Shown here: piece after piece, positions 33,376 through 46,349 of the stretch
Position numbering within the stretch: position 1 is the first letter of the stretch
Layout of the letters: every line of letters starts with the position of its first letter
Assembly (NCBI GenBank): GCA_036346355.1
Contig: CM070579.1
Location: forward strand, 4,650,001-4,714,000
Direction: 5' to 3'
Origin: Rhipidocladum racemiflorum
Taxonomy: Eukaryota; Streptophyta; Magnoliopsida; Poales; Poaceae
DNA: 64,000 nt
Made by a program: the position numbers and the translations under genes
The notes under the pieces: model-generated
What the model saw: only the letters and a program-made list of their open reading frames with translations
What the model was told of the DNA's origin: nothing
Databases searched by the model: none

Positions 33376-34770
33376 GATAATGCACAAAAGACTTTGGAGA
33401 ACCAAGTCCAAATGCAACTTGTGGATGATTTTTTAAAAGAGTTTGAGCCAAAAGACCTTAATCATTTTCAAACTACTAGACATTACTTCCCTTGATAGTA
33501 CGTCACCTATTCTAGTAATTTGATCTTTTACTTCTAGCTCTGAGATCAGTAAAAACTATATAAAAGGTCCTTAACACAATTGTATCTTGACTTCACACTT
33601 TTAGTCATCTTTACTTGATATTTTACCTCACAAGTTTTCGTTTTTCATGTGACGAGATAAAAACCAACCTATTCCCATAAACCCAAGAGAAATTGTTAGT
33701 CCTTTAATACAATTATCATTAATTACCAAAACCCAAATAAAATTAGAGGTCTAGATGCTTCACACCTCCATGCCTCATATCCGGGAGTATATAAGCCCAC
33801 CATCTCAGATTAGACGATGCACTATCACAAAAGCCTCGCCGGGCCGCAGACTTGTCCCGCTTGAGCACCTCGTCGTCGTGCGTGCTGCCCAAACCTAGGC
33901 ACCTTGTTGAGCACCGCCCCATACCCATGCCTCGCGGATTTGAGCCCACTGGCGATGGCAAGAGAGGAGGAAGAGAGGCGCCGAAGGAGGGAAAGGAAGC
34001 GCGAGGGGAGTCCGAGATAGGCAAGAGGGCTGGTGAGGTGAGAAAGAAGGGAAACTAGGGAAGAGGTCTGTCGATAGGGAGAGAGTATAAAGAAGGTGGT
34101 AGAGAGAAAAATATGTGAAATTAATGCGTGGGCTAATAAGAAAAGAGAATGGCTACAAATTAATGCGTGGGCTAATAAGTAACACTCGAGTGTTTTTTGG
34201 TTTGTGAGCACTCAACTTAGGGGCCTATAAAGAGGAGGGTGGTGGGGAGAGATTACAAATTGATTGGATCGATGGATCTAGATCCAAAGGCTACAAATTT
34301 GAGTGCTCACAAACTAAAAAAACACTCAGGTGCTCCCTAGACACCTCGAAAAGAAAATAACTACTCCCTTCATTCCAAAATATAAGACACAACTGTTTTT
34401 TTTTTAAGTCCCAGAATACAGGGTGTGAAGCCTCCTTGGCTTCTGTTCTGATTTCTCTCCTATCTCTCATGCGTATGTATGCATACATTAACTCCCTCGA
34501 GCTTCACATGACGCAACCGCTTCCTTGGTCTATTATACGAGATATCAGAACGGTACATTATACGAGTCGGTGGCAAGGCATGAAGTCCAGAAGCCAATGA
34601 GAACTGAGAAGAAAGCAATACTAGTCGTACGCACAATCAGATAGAGAAGAAAGCAATACGGCCGTTTCTTCGCAAGACCAACCGTCGCGGCGCCTCGATC
34701 ACTTCTCTCCTCTTCTGCACGACGCGAAGCAGAGCACGCACGACTGCACAGGCAAAGCAGTGAAAGCACG

Positions 34771-37036
34771 ATGCCTTTCTCCGACGACTCCTCCTCGTCG
34801 TCTTCCGTCGAGATCGTCGGCGCCTCCTCCCCTCGCTTCGTCACCACCATCCGCGTCCGCACCCCGGCCGCCAGCTTCGGCGGCAACGACACCGATGCCG
34901 CGCACTCAAGGCCGTTGGCCGAGCGCTTCGTATCGTCTTATCGGAGCCAAGAATCGCTCGACGCGCTATGCAAGAAGTACCGCATCCCGAAGGGGTTCGC
35001 CGCGCGCCCTGCCGGCGACCGGCGCGCGTGCTCGGAGCCGCCGCCGGGGGCCGTCTGCGTGTACGTGCACGCGCTGGAGGCCGGGATGCACGTCCCGCTG
35101 CACACCTTCTTCTGCGAGTTGCTCGGCCACTTCGGGCTCGCGCCGAGCCAGCTCGCGCCCAACGGGTGGCGCATCATGGTGGGCTTCGTCGTGCTCTGCC
35201 ACTTCGCCGGCGTGCGGCTGTCGCTGGCCGTGTTCCGGCACTTCTTCTCGCTGTCCATGTTCAAGCTCAAGGGCTGGTACTGCTTCCGGGGCAAGGACGC
35301 CGCCGGGGTGCTCTTCACGGGGCTGCCGACGAGCATTAAGGGGTGGAAGGAGGAGTTCTTCTTCCTGTCGTCGCCGGCACCTTGGCCGTGCCCGTGGTGT
35401 GGGGCGAGCCGTCCAAGAGCTCCACCACTGAGCCAGTACTCACCAGCGAGGAGAAGAAATCGGTGGGGAAGCTGCTACGTGCTCACGGCGCCGCCGCGGT
35501 TGATCTCGGACTTATCTCTGCGAGAGCCATCTTGCTGCGGCCTTCTCCTCTAACCTCACTGGCTCAGGCTCATCAGCACCGCCGCCGCCGCCGGCTTCTC
35601 CTCGTACTACTGGTGCCAAAGGTAAACGTCGAACACACTCCGACTCCCGTGGTTTACCGAGCAGAGGACTTACTGTTGCGTGCTAGGGATGGACGCCTCT
35701 GTCTATGACATGATGAATAGCTTGCGGGCGGAGAAGGCGGCCGCGCAGGCGTCAGCGGCGGCAAACTTGAAAACCGAGCCGGACAGCCACACGCCGGAGT
35801 GGTCGCCGTTGTCCGGAAACAAGAGGAAGCTGGACGACGGCAGTTCGATGTTCGGCGCGTGTTCCCCGCCGGGCTTCCTCGCTAAGAAGCCGCCCGGGAG
35901 CGACCGAGATCGAAAGCCGCGGCACGTTCCCGACAAACATGACGGCGACACGGCCGACTTGGAGGACGCGCGGCAGCTGCTGCAGGGCATCGTCACGCCG
36001 TCGCGGGAGCTCAAGTTCGCGGCGGCGAAGCCTTCCGACGTCGTCGCCTCGAGCTACATAACAATGCTCCAGGTTTGCTGGATGTATATGCATAGCTCTG
36101 ATGCAATGGCAAATCGTTTGGTGCACGCGCTCGATCAGGTTATCTTGTTGGGGTGCGCAACGCAGGCCGCGAACTACGCGTCGTTCTCGTTCGGCTACGC
36201 GCTGGAGCTGGAGGAGAAGCTGAGGGACGCCGCGGCGGAGGCGGGCGCTCTGCGGGGTGAGCTGCAGAAGGTGAAGGAGGCGGCGGCGGCGGAGGTGAAG
36301 AGCGCGAAGGCCGCAGCGGTGCGCGAGTTCCAAGGGTCCATGGAGCACGTGCGCCGGCTCGCGGAGCACGCGCTGGAGGGCTACGAGAAGGTGGCAGCCC
36401 TTGTCGAGGGTCTTCGAGAGGAGGCTGAGCGCGACCAAGAGGCCCGGGTCAGGGCCGAGCAGGAACTTCGCGCTCTGACGGATTTCGTTTCTGGTAAGCG
36501 ACCCGTCCCCCTGATTTGTTTCGCAATTGCAGCTCGCGGGCGTGCTCTTGTGACAGCGCTTTTGATCTGCAGAGTTGCAGAATAACTTAAGTGATGCCGT
36601 GGCAGCGCGGAAACTGGCGGAGGAGACGCGTGACACGGCCGTCACGGCGCGGGACGTGACCTTGACAGCGCAGCAGCTGGCGGAGGGGGAGCGGTCCAAG
36701 TTGGCCGTCGAGCTGGCGACCCTTCGAGAGGTCAGCCAGGGCGTCTGTGACCGAGTGCTCGGGCTCGTGGCGGGTTCGAATTCACTCGCCACCCTGCTAG
36801 CCCGCGTGCCTGAGCATGTCGAGCGCTCAGTGAGTGAAGGCGTCGTACTCGGCGCTTCCTCGGCGCTTATCAACACTCTCTCATACTACGACGGCATCGA
36901 CCTCGACATCGTCAGCAGCGGGATTGCCGTGAATCGAACCGATGAGGAGATCGACGGGTTCGAGATTCAAGTCGAGCCATGTGCCCAGGTGATCGCCGAC
37001 AGGTTTCCGCCGCGCAGCGTCCTCCACCGAGAGTAG
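34771..37036 (+). pseudogene. Transposase_28-like gene, copy B; exon 1 frameshifted
   Basis: Exons 34771-35621, 35687-36493 and 36573-37036 with the same splice sites as copy A. Compared with A, exon 1 lacks one C near 35390 (GTGCCCGTGG against GTGCCCCGTGG) and one near 35507, so translation leaves frame about 205 residues in, after the Transposase_28 domain. Exon 2 is open. Exon 3 is intact here: 153 residues with QQLAEGERSKLAVELATL coiled coil, then LARVPEHVERSVSEGVVLGA and a YYDGIDLDIV segment, ending in a natural stop. Both exon 1 losses fall in C runs and could be consensus errors. If so, the gene would be open. Confidence 0.8.
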
Positions 37037-37825
37037 GAGAAAATGTTAGATGTTTTGATTTGGCAGTGTAATAATCTTATGTAATGAACTTTATGTTTAA
37101 CAAAAAGCTTTCGCCGGTTGGACCAACCTAAGTTTGACTTTGTCTGTTTTGAGCTTTCTTGTTGTGGTGAGCACTTCACAACCGTAGCCTTAGAAACCGC
37201 AGGGGGTGTTCGAGCGTAGGTTGGTGTGCTAACACTTTTGAGGGAAGCGCAAAAGAACTTAGGCTCAAAACACTCACTTCGCGGGCAAGGAGTGTTTCCG
37301 ACCGGCTATGGATCGCTCCGCACGTGCATTTATTTCTTACGCGAAGCACTACTAAGCAACTGTAGCCACTGAGACGTAGGCCGTAGCACTAGAATCGAGA
37401 GGGTTACCGCTAGGGAAAACCGAATGGCCGATTGGATCACCGACCCGTGTGAGTGTATGAGCAAAGTGTTCACTTGTGCTCACGCAGGAAAGGAGTGTTC
37501 CCGACCGGTTATGGATCGCTCCACACGAGCACTTCCTTCTTCCGCAAAGCACTACTTAGCAACCGTAGCTGTTGGGGCGTAGGCCGTAACACTTGGGTCG
37601 AGAGGGTACCGCTAAGGGGAACCTGATGGCTGGTCGGGTCGCCGACCCGTGTGAGCGTATAAGCTCGTAGCCCCTCTAGTGGTGTGTGGCGACTAGGCTG
37701 TAGTCGTCACGCAGCATTTGAACTCGGAGGACAGGGTGAAAAAAGGTTCAAGAGTAAGAAAAGAGCTTTAAGGATAGAATCGTCTTAATTTTTCTACGTT
37801 CCATGCGTTGGAGATGAGGTTGCCA
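37037..37825 (-). mobile_element. Tat retrotransposon 3' remnant with integrase tail, copy B
   Basis: Same as 13138-13925. The integrase tail is at 37768-37825 on the minus strand. Confidence 0.68.
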
Positions 37826-37999
37826 TCATCTACGTGCTCTGGAAGAAGACCAAATTGTCTATACCGTAACATATCTATGGAGTATGGACTATGGTTGCAC
37901 TTGCACGTGTGGCTCTTCTGGGTTGTTTGGTTCGATGGATGGGACGGCGCATAGACCATTCCATATTAGATCTGAATCTAACTCACTTGTTTGGTTTGA

Positions 38000-39300
38000 G
38001 AAATACTAGTTACATGCCCGTGCGTTGCTACGAAAAACAAAATTGATAACGAAAAATAAATATTAAAAAATAAAAAAATTATTTCACAAGATCAAACATC
38101 TATCTTTAACGCTTTGTTTCTTGCAAAAGCTAGCTAATTAAAGCAACGCTTCGTTTCTTGCGTAAGGCAATTAAGCAGGGCAATTAAGCAGAGCAATTAA
38201 GCAGGGCAATTAAGCGGCAATTAATGACGTGGGAGGAACGGACCACTGCCACCAAGTGCTGCTTTAGAATAGTAGAGATAATAGGTTGATTCATCATCCC
38301 CTCATTCGTCCTAAGCACAATGTTAATACAAAATGAGAGATAGTGTTATCCCACTAAATTTTATGAGATGGTCCCTTAATAGACCAGCCCATTCCTGAAT
38401 GAAATGAAACTAGTCAGAATGTGCGGCGCACGCCGCACCGTGTAAAATTTACTCTATTTTTTTTCTAAAAAAAACTATAGGAGGACCTAAACATATTTTT
38501 TTGGAGCGGTTTTAACATTCTATATGTTCACCGGTGAATAATACATTTTTCGAAAAATATTATTGATCGAGTTGCAAAAAAAAACTACAGAGAGATCTGA
38601 TTGTATACATATATTTCTTATTCCGGAAAATATCAGAAATCGAGTTACAAAAAAATAGAGAGATAGAGATGCACACATATTTCTTTTAACGAATTTAGTT
38701 AACACTTTATTATTACCCATCAACCTTTTTTTGTCGAGTTTAACACTATCGTTAACAGGGTAATAATACATGTTAGAAAAATATTAGAGATGCCAACCTT
38801 CTTTTGTCGAGTTTAACAATCCATCGTTCACCGATTAATAATACATATTTCAAAAAATATTAGAAATCGAGTTTGGAAAAAAGTCTAGAGATTAAAGATC
38901 GAGTTGGGAGAAAAAATCTAGAGATAGAGCCGTACACATATATCTGTTGATGAAAATATTTTTTCCGGGAAAAACGAAGAAAGAACCTAAACATCTATTT
39001 CTTTTGACGAATTTGGTTAATACTTTATCATTACCCGGCTAACCTCCTTCTGTCGAGTTTAATACTCTATGTGTTAACAGGGTGATAATGCATGTTCCGA
39101 AAAATATTAGAGATGTTAACCTTCTTTTATCGAGTTTAACACTCTATGCGTTCACCAAGTAATAATACATGTTTCGAAAATTATTAGAGATCGAGTTGGG
39201 AAAACGTACACATATTTCTATTTACGAAAATATTTTTTTCGGGGAAAACGGAGAAAGGACCTGGATGTAAGGGCCGGGGACATGTTTGTTATATTTTCAG
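38000..39300. repeat. Short transposon-like element, 13-bp tandem repeat and degenerate 100-bp repeats, copy B
   Basis: Counterparts of copy A 14100-15410: CCCGTGCGTTGC start at about 38020, 13-bp repeats at 38168-38225, degenerate tandem repeat from about 38420. No coding signal. Confidence 0.7.
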
Positions 39301-39659
39301 ACCTAATCGCTATTATGAAAAATTAGAAAAGGGCTCGTTCGAGATTCGTATTTAGCGGGGGACTTTGCTGTAAAGTAACAAACCATAGACCTAAACGTAA
39401 TCTAAAAAGTTTTTTTATACTCACAAAAAATCGCAAATGATCTATTTGTAATTTGCAGGGACCTATCCGTAATTTAAATAACATAGAGTTTTTTTTGTTG
39501 CAAAATGGCATGAGGGGTGAAGTGGATGGCTTGAGAGGGCTCCAATTCTTTTCCACGTAATAGATGGAATATGAGGTGATCACTCGAATCAAACAGCCTC
39601 TTATTGACCAAGTGTCCGACCATAACTCCATACAGTGGAGAGGCTCGTCACCTCACTTT

Positions 39660-40062
39660 GGGCCTGTTTGGGGAGTATGTGGTGAAAAAGTCGCTTTTTT
39701 TGGTTTGTTGTAAAGCATTTGTCATGTTGTGGTGTGGCTTTTTTTATATATCGTTTGGCAAACAGTCTGCTGCAGCTGTAGCTTTTGGGGGCAACCGTGT
39801 GGGCCCAAGTGAGGAGGGAGTCGGGTAGGTGGCGCTGGAGAGGCGACTGGACGGGGATACGATAGGAAGAGGATGGAGATGGAGCGAGCAGGGAGGCGAT
39901 CGAGTGAAGCCACAGCTGAAAAGCACCTCCCTACCAGCTGTGGCTTTTGGGGGTGCTTCAGCTGTGGCTTAGCTGCGCAGCTGCTTTGCAGCTGTGCTAT
40001 TTGGGGGAGCTTTAGGCCCAAAGCTGAAGCACAGCTGAAGCGCAGCCCCCCCAAACAGGGCC
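39660..40062. mobile_element. Tourist-like MITE, copy B
   Basis: GGGCCTGTTTGGGG ... CCAAACAGGGCC with TTT on both sides. The interior palindromes are as in copy A. Confidence 0.8.
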
Positions 40063-41079
40063 TTTAGGTGATCAAAAAAGTCTTGTTTGTAAGCCTATCT
40101 TCCTGGACCTTACACCATCCATTTGTTGAAATGCGAGAATTTTATAGATATCCTGTGAGAATTATACAATTTTCTGTAAAACTCTTGCGTTACAAACGGA
40201 CCTTGACCTATTAAAGGCTTTATTTTTGGGGGTGTCTATGGAAAATCTTAAGTGTTCTCTTACTAAATAGCACTTAAATTTTAAGCATTCAGATCTAGAT
40301 CTAATTGATGAAATCAATTTATCTCCTCTCCTTCATTGGAGTACTCTACAGATAAAAAAAATATTTAAGTGCTTGCAAAAAAAAAAACTCTCACCTACCA
40401 TTTAGCAATTCTCTCTTTTTTTTAGCCCCATCGTTTCCATGTTCATGCGCATCAAGACGGAGCGTGTTAGAGAAATATGCCAAGTAATTCGCGGTCTAGC
40501 TAGCATGTTATTACTCCGTTATCCTACTATGTTTCATGTGTTGGATCTGTACCCTTTAGCATTGGGCTACAGCTGCAAATTATGTCTATATTATAATTGG
40601 GAGGTTGTCGAGCTTAGCGCGTGTCGTTCTGCCATTTTCTAAAAAAGTCTCTCATTCTCTTTAAATTGCGGATAGATTTCTGTGAATTTATGAAAATATC
40701 ATTTAAGATTTTTTACGAGGGCAAAAAAAACTTTTTCGAATCGTGTTTGGGTTCCTCGCTCGTTATTTTATGAAAAAAACCTCCCGTTAAATACAAATCA
40801 TGAACGAAACCTTTTTTACTTTTTCGGGATAACGATAAAGTCCAAAAATATAATGAACATGTCCCCGGTTTTTACATCCAGGTCCTTTCCCCGTTTTCCT
40901 CGGAAAAAAATATTTTCGTTAACAGGAATATGTGTACTTTTTTTCGATGCGGCCTTTAATATTTCTCGAACCTCTAAAAATTTAGAAAATACATCTAGAT
41001 CTATTTTTCCTCCTGAAAAAAACGTAAAACCATTTTTCGTTCAACACGCCGCGCTTATTGGCCTAGTGGTACCATTACA

Positions 41080-41410
41080 TTGGACTCGGATCCTGTGACT
41101 TCTCACACCCTCCAATCTGATGATGAGCCGTACTTTCTCTGCGCTGCCAGCCGAAACACCCGCCTTACAGGAGAACACAATTCTCACGACCATTTTAGTC
41201 GGTACTTAGTACATGTGCTCATGCGCTCTTCTTCTTCCCTCGAAGAAAGAGAACCATGCAGGCGGTGTGGTCGAGCGCTCGAGCTTGTTCAGCGTTATGG
41301 CATGGCGAACGCGCGCGCTACCTGTCACACGACGCCACTACGCGTGCAGGCAAGCAGCGGAGCCATTGGCCAAGAGCGCAGGAGTCATGGCGACCGCTGT
41401 TGCATCCCAG
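41080..41410 (+). pseudogene. FNR promoter/leader and exon 1 (copy B end)
   Basis: Exon 1 at 41387-41410 encodes MATAVASQ followed by donor CAG|GTACGT. The sequence is as in copy A, without the hAT insertion downstream. Confidence 0.85.
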
Positions 41411-41757
41411 GTACGTACGGTCAAAACACACATCTGTAGGATCAACCCACCTCGAAATCAGGGGGGCCGTGTATTAATCTGAAAGCAAATCCAATGACCA
41501 GGAATTTAGATAATGGTTGTTAAAGAAAACATCCGGATAAAACTTATCAAAACCCTTAAAAAATATTGCTCCTTTCGGTGTGTCCTTGCTTGTAGGAATC
41601 GTGTGTGATTTTGGTGGGCTCTGCATCGATAGATAAGTAGACTAGGTAGATTGGTTCGAACAAGGAGCGGTTTTAAGTATTCGATAGCACTGCGAGATTG
41701 CGACTTCGTTCTCTTTCGACGCAGATATTAGTTATCAGTTGCACATAGTGGAGAACT

Positions 41758-41908
41758 GGAGATTCCTTCGATGGAAGGACCGGTAGTTTCTGTGTTCGCC
41801 GTGCGGTTTATTATGATCCTGAAATCGGCAAGGAGGACCCTTCAAGGAATGGTATTTGCAGTAACTTCTTGTGCAACTCAAAGCCTGGGGACAAGATTCA
41901 GCTAACAG
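41758..41908 (+). pseudogene. FNR central exon (copy B end)
   Basis: Same as 18570-18720, ending at ACAG|GTTAGC. Here the following intron is only 967 bp (41909-42875) because no Tat element is present, and the next exon is at 42876. This is the most compact remnant of the original FNR gene order. Confidence 0.9.
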
Positions 41909-42355
41909 GTTAGCTGATTTCTTTCCGATGGATGTAAAGGCGTTCCTGTGTGTTATCAGCGTTATTATGTGAGCCTCAAACTCTAAAAGTAGTTTTAGCT
42001 CTACATTGTGCTAGATCATCTGGTTCTGAATCCTTAGATAAAAGGGTATTAGTTTTAGCGGAGGTTGAAATAATCCTGTTTCCAATGCCTTGAGAAAGAG
42101 GGGAGAGTTTGCAGTGTTAGTGTTACAGATTTACAAAGCTGCATTCTGACAACTAAGCATTAAGAAACGTCTAGCCATCATAACAAGCAATAGACAAATA
42201 ACAATTCTTAGAAACCAAAAAGGCAAGAGCCTCTCTTGTGTAATATGGCTATGCCCGGCACTAATATTGCTATCCTTTCTTGTCTGTTCTCCCGCCCAGT
42301 CGCCCACAGGCTCCTTTGTAACTAAGATTTGTAGTCCCATCATCTGTGATACTTA

Positions 42356-42638
42356 GGCCCCGTTTGGCAACTTGGAACCGACCTGTTTTTACTAGAATCT
42401 GGAAGAAACCCAGCCAAACGGGTTAAAACTCGGAACGATTCTCCTTGAAACGTTTCTTCTTTTTCCATGCCGTGGCTGAATCACCCTGAACCTCGTTTCT
42501 ACTAGTTTCTACTAGAATCTAGAACCGTACCAAATGGTTTGCAGAAAGTGATTCTAATTCTACCTGAAACGTTTCTACCAAAAATCTGGAACCGTTTCCG
42601 TTTCTACTAGAATCTGGAACCGTACCAAACGGGCCCTA
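42356..42638. mobile_element. Tourist-like MITE, only in copy C
   Basis: Ends GGCCCCGTTTGG and CCAAACGGGCC(C). The flanks are TTA on the left and CTA on the right, so the target is TA or an imperfect 3-bp TWA. It sits between the two 22-bp direct repeats that are adjacent in A and B. The interior repeats TCTACTAGAATCTGGAACCG-like blocks. Confidence 0.85.
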
Positions 42639-42875
42639 GTCCCATCATTTGTGATACTTTATGTCTATGTTAAGAACATTTAATTTCCCCATGCAAACAA
42701 CAATTTGATATTTTTTTAACAAAGATTGCTTTGCTTCCTGAATAGTTCTCAGATACAAATCCAACTTGTATGCATATCCATATTTCCCGTAGAATTGTGC
42801 TTTCATTCTTAGTTCATGGTACATTATGGATGTTCTAACCTTAAGAATCAAACTATGATTTCTTTCTGATCTAAG

Positions 42876-43120
42876 GGCCATCTGGCAATTAAAATAATGC
42901 TCCTACCTGAGGATGATCCAAATGCAACCCATATCATGATTGCCACTGGCACAGGTGTTGCTCCCTTCCGTGCGTACCTATGTCGTATATTCATGGAAGA
43001 TGTCCCGAATTACAGATTTGGTGGTCTGGCATGGCTCTTCCTTGGTGTCGCTAATTCTAACAGTATTCTCTATGATGAAGAGTTCACAAGCTATCTTAAG
43101 CAGTATCCTGACAATTTCAG
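42876..43120 (+). pseudogene. FNR NADP-binding exon (copy C)
   Basis: As 6083-6327, with the same frame-breaking 4-bp insertion. It has EDDPNATH in place of ENDPNATH, which is closer to functional FNRs. So the gene was already broken before the copies separated. Confidence 0.92.
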
Positions 43121-43605
43121 GTTACTAGACCTCATCCATATTAACAGATTGTTTCAATTATTATTGCTATACTTGTCTAAAACAACACTTTTGTTATTTA
43201 CTTAGATGCTTTTGTCTACTTCAGTCGTCGTAGAACATTATTGACATTTGAGAGTGAAGCATCTAGACTTCCAATTTTATTTGGTTTTGGTCATTAATGA
43301 TAATCCTGTTAAAAGACTAACAATTTATCTTGAATTTGTGAGAATAGGTTGGTCTCTATTGCGGCATAAATCTTGAGAGCTAAAGGGCTCAAGAAAGGAA
43401 GACCAAGAGCTTCAAATCAATGTATAATTGTAGTTAGGACTTTTATGTAATTTTATCGATTTCAGAGTTAGGAGAAAAAGATCGGTTTGCTAGAATAGAT
43501 GTCGTACTATTAAGGGGGAGTGATGCCTAGCAGTTTGAATTGATCAAGGTTAATTGATTCAAAATCTTTTCAAAATCATTCCTAGTTGCATTTGAAATTG
43601 GCATT

Positions 43606-44330
43606 TCAAAGTAGTTTTGCATTTACAGCCAAACCAATAGTACCGCATCCAGGAAAACCACTTTCCTCACCGATTGCAAGTAATCTAGTAGTATAATTCT
43701 CATTTGAAGATCTCAAATATTCTTCTCCAAAGAGGACAATAATAGCCCATACAAACCTTTTAAGACAATCTATGATAGTACTTTCTGCAATCTGTAGACA
43801 ATCATCAATAGCATTTGTTGGTACTCCATAAGCTATCATACAGAATGTTGCAGTTATCTTTTGTAAATAAGATAACTCGAAAATTCCAACACAATTCCTT
43901 TTTTGAACAAAATAATTGTCATGAGTTTCTATAGCACGCAATATGTGAAGAAATAGAGAACGACTCATTCTAGACCTGCGCTGAAAAGAAGAATGAGCTA
44001 TAGACAAGATGATCAACCACAAATACAAAGAAATAAAATATTTCTCATTGTAAATCTACGGCGAAAGAAGGTTGGGCCGTAGACTGGAGAATCAGCAAAA
44101 TAGCCTCATTATAACCTGGCATGTCCTTCCTCTCTATTGCGATCTACATATTGATGGTTAAAAATAGAAACCCCATGGCGTTGAGCATTCACACACTCAT
44201 CTTGCTCCTATGCTAGGTATGCTACTTTAAGAAAAGATTCATCATTGTCATTTGATGACGAGTCTTCTGAGAGAAAATATTGGACTAAATTGCGATAACT
44301 CATTGAGATATGCTAAATAGTGAACATTCA
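43606..44330 (-). pseudogene. PIF/Harbinger transposase N-terminal fragment, copy C
   Basis: A 140-residue open frame (43606-44028) parallel to copy B with about a dozen substitutions. The same abrupt end after the GFPG motif shows the truncation is older than the duplication. Confidence 0.87.
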
Positions 44331-46349
44331 GAAATGGGCAAGGCCTGGAAATGCAAATGGATATTTATATATAGCCCAAAAATATAGCCGTTACAATAGC
44401 CGTTAGAATAAATTTCAAATTTTATTTATAGAAAAGGAATCTTTTTAGAAAATTTTGTATATAAGGATATAGGGATCCAAATTTAGATAACGTTGTTGGA
44501 GATGGTCTAATATAAGTTGCATAGATCTTAAAACAAATAAAAGTGTAACTAATCACCATCTACTCTTCGTTTATGCTTTAATATTTGTACAAATTTTAAA
44601 AATAAAAGCGTAGAAGCACCTCTCTAAGTTTAAAATAAGTTCTCATCATTTTCTTCTTATATATCTCTTTGTTTCGTAATGCTATGGTACGCGACCATTT
44701 TTCATAACTGTTTCCAAAGGAATTTTTAAAAGTAATACACTTTAAAATAATTTTACAAAAATAATACTTCAAAAAATTATAAAAATATACCTCTGTCGTT
44801 ATTTCAATTAGCGACGTAAACTTTATCGCATTTCAACTAACAACAAAAGCTTTGTCGCCAAATAAACTAACGACAGGCCTTAGCCTTATCGGCCAATTTA
44901 TTTGGTGATAGAAGCCTTAGCCTTATCGGCCAAATGAATTCGTGACTAAAACAATAATTCAGCAAATTCAATCAGCGACAGAATAGAACATATATTACCA
45001 TTTTCATTTGGCAACTGTAGATCTGGCGACATATGTATATTTCTTGTATTTTTTTTGCCGTATTATTTTTGTAAAATTATTTTAAAAAGGTATTATTTCT
45101 AAAAAATCATTTCCAAAGAATATTTACTGTGCACAATGACATGTACACCTCCTCCATCTATATGGTTCAACCAAACCGGCTCATGCATTCTTGCGTGTGC
45201 CAGTATTGAATGTGCAACCTTATGCTTGGATCAAGTAGAAATTTGATTAAGCTAGTGAATGGATCGAACGGGGCAGTGTGGTCTTCTGTTAGCGGTTTCT
45301 ATAGCATGTTTTTTGCGGAAAAATTGATAAAATGCCACTCCTAACAAGTGGCTTCGCTAAAAATGCCACTCCGCTGTCGTTGACATGTGGGACCATCTGT
45401 GTCTATGACAGTGGGCCAGAGTGGCATTTTAGCGATGCCACTTGTTGAAAGTGGCATATATGCCAATCTCCCGTTTTTTGCCGCGCCCATGGCCTCGTCG
45501 CCACGCCATCAAGCTGTCCGCGCTCTTCGCACACCGTGCCCTTGCCTCGCTGCTAGCTCAATGTGCCGCCGCCTAAGCGCCTTGTTGCACTGCCCCATCT
45601 TGTAGGATCAAAGATAACCGACTAGAGGAGATGAATAGGATGTATTTTAAAAATCTCAGCTCTCATTACAGTAATTAAACAAGCAATGTTAGAATCGAGA
45701 ATTTTAACAATTAAAATCTAAATCGTCTAGGTTTTACTAAGTGCACCAAAAAAATTAAATCTAAGCAAATTGACAATTCCAGATACAAGAACAATTGATA
45801 AGTGAACTAGGAATGCAAGTTGCTCGAATAAATACAAGCGACCAAACCAAAAGGAGATGAACACAATGTTTGTATCCTGTGGTCTCAGAGTCTTATCGGT
45901 CTCCTTTATTCCACGTTGAGGTAGCTTGATCAACTCAAGCCAGTCCCTTGCGCAAATAAGCCTCCCCCTATCACTATTGGTAACTCTTCCCCAACCCGGG
46001 TAGGTGAGCTCCGGTTTTCACAAACCACCAGGCCTTCTCACAACCTTTTTGAGGAGATCACCAGTTCTCCCGCCTTCAAGCTGTCTAGGAGGCGGCAACC
46101 TCCAAGATAATAGAGTGATGACGTTTATTTGAGGTTGATTCAAGTGTCTAAATGGCTCAAACTTGAAATGCGTATTTGAATGCTCCTAACTCTTTTAAAA
46201 AGTAAATTTAATGCACAAAGGAAGAAAGATGACTTGCTAGAGCTCACAAGTTATTCAATGAGTGTTTAAGAATATCCTTTGATGTAGGTATGAGGGTATT
46301 TATAGCTCCTACCCACAATTTCAACTATTGGAATCGAAATTCATAAAAA

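Larger units (their letters stand above)
30358..33763. mobile_element. Inverted-repeat DNA transposon, copy B
   Basis: Same termini as copy A (GTGAAGCATCTAGAC). This is the cleaner of the two: the subterminal GGTAGTACC motifs damaged in A (for example near 9073-9100 and 9200-9230) are intact here. Confidence 0.72.
28863..42042 (+). repeat. Tandem segmental duplication, copy B
   Basis: Collinear with copy A over its whole length, lacking only the hAT element. Most differences are short clusters rather than scattered changes. It joins copy C without a retrotransposon, through TAGATAAAAGGGTATTAG. Confidence 0.95.

Noticed and set aside
17481..43120. A functional ferredoxin-NADP+ reductase gene
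   Set aside because: Recognisable exons and splice sites exist, but the FAD-binding exons and the C-terminal exons are missing and a 4-bp insertion breaks the frame in every copy.
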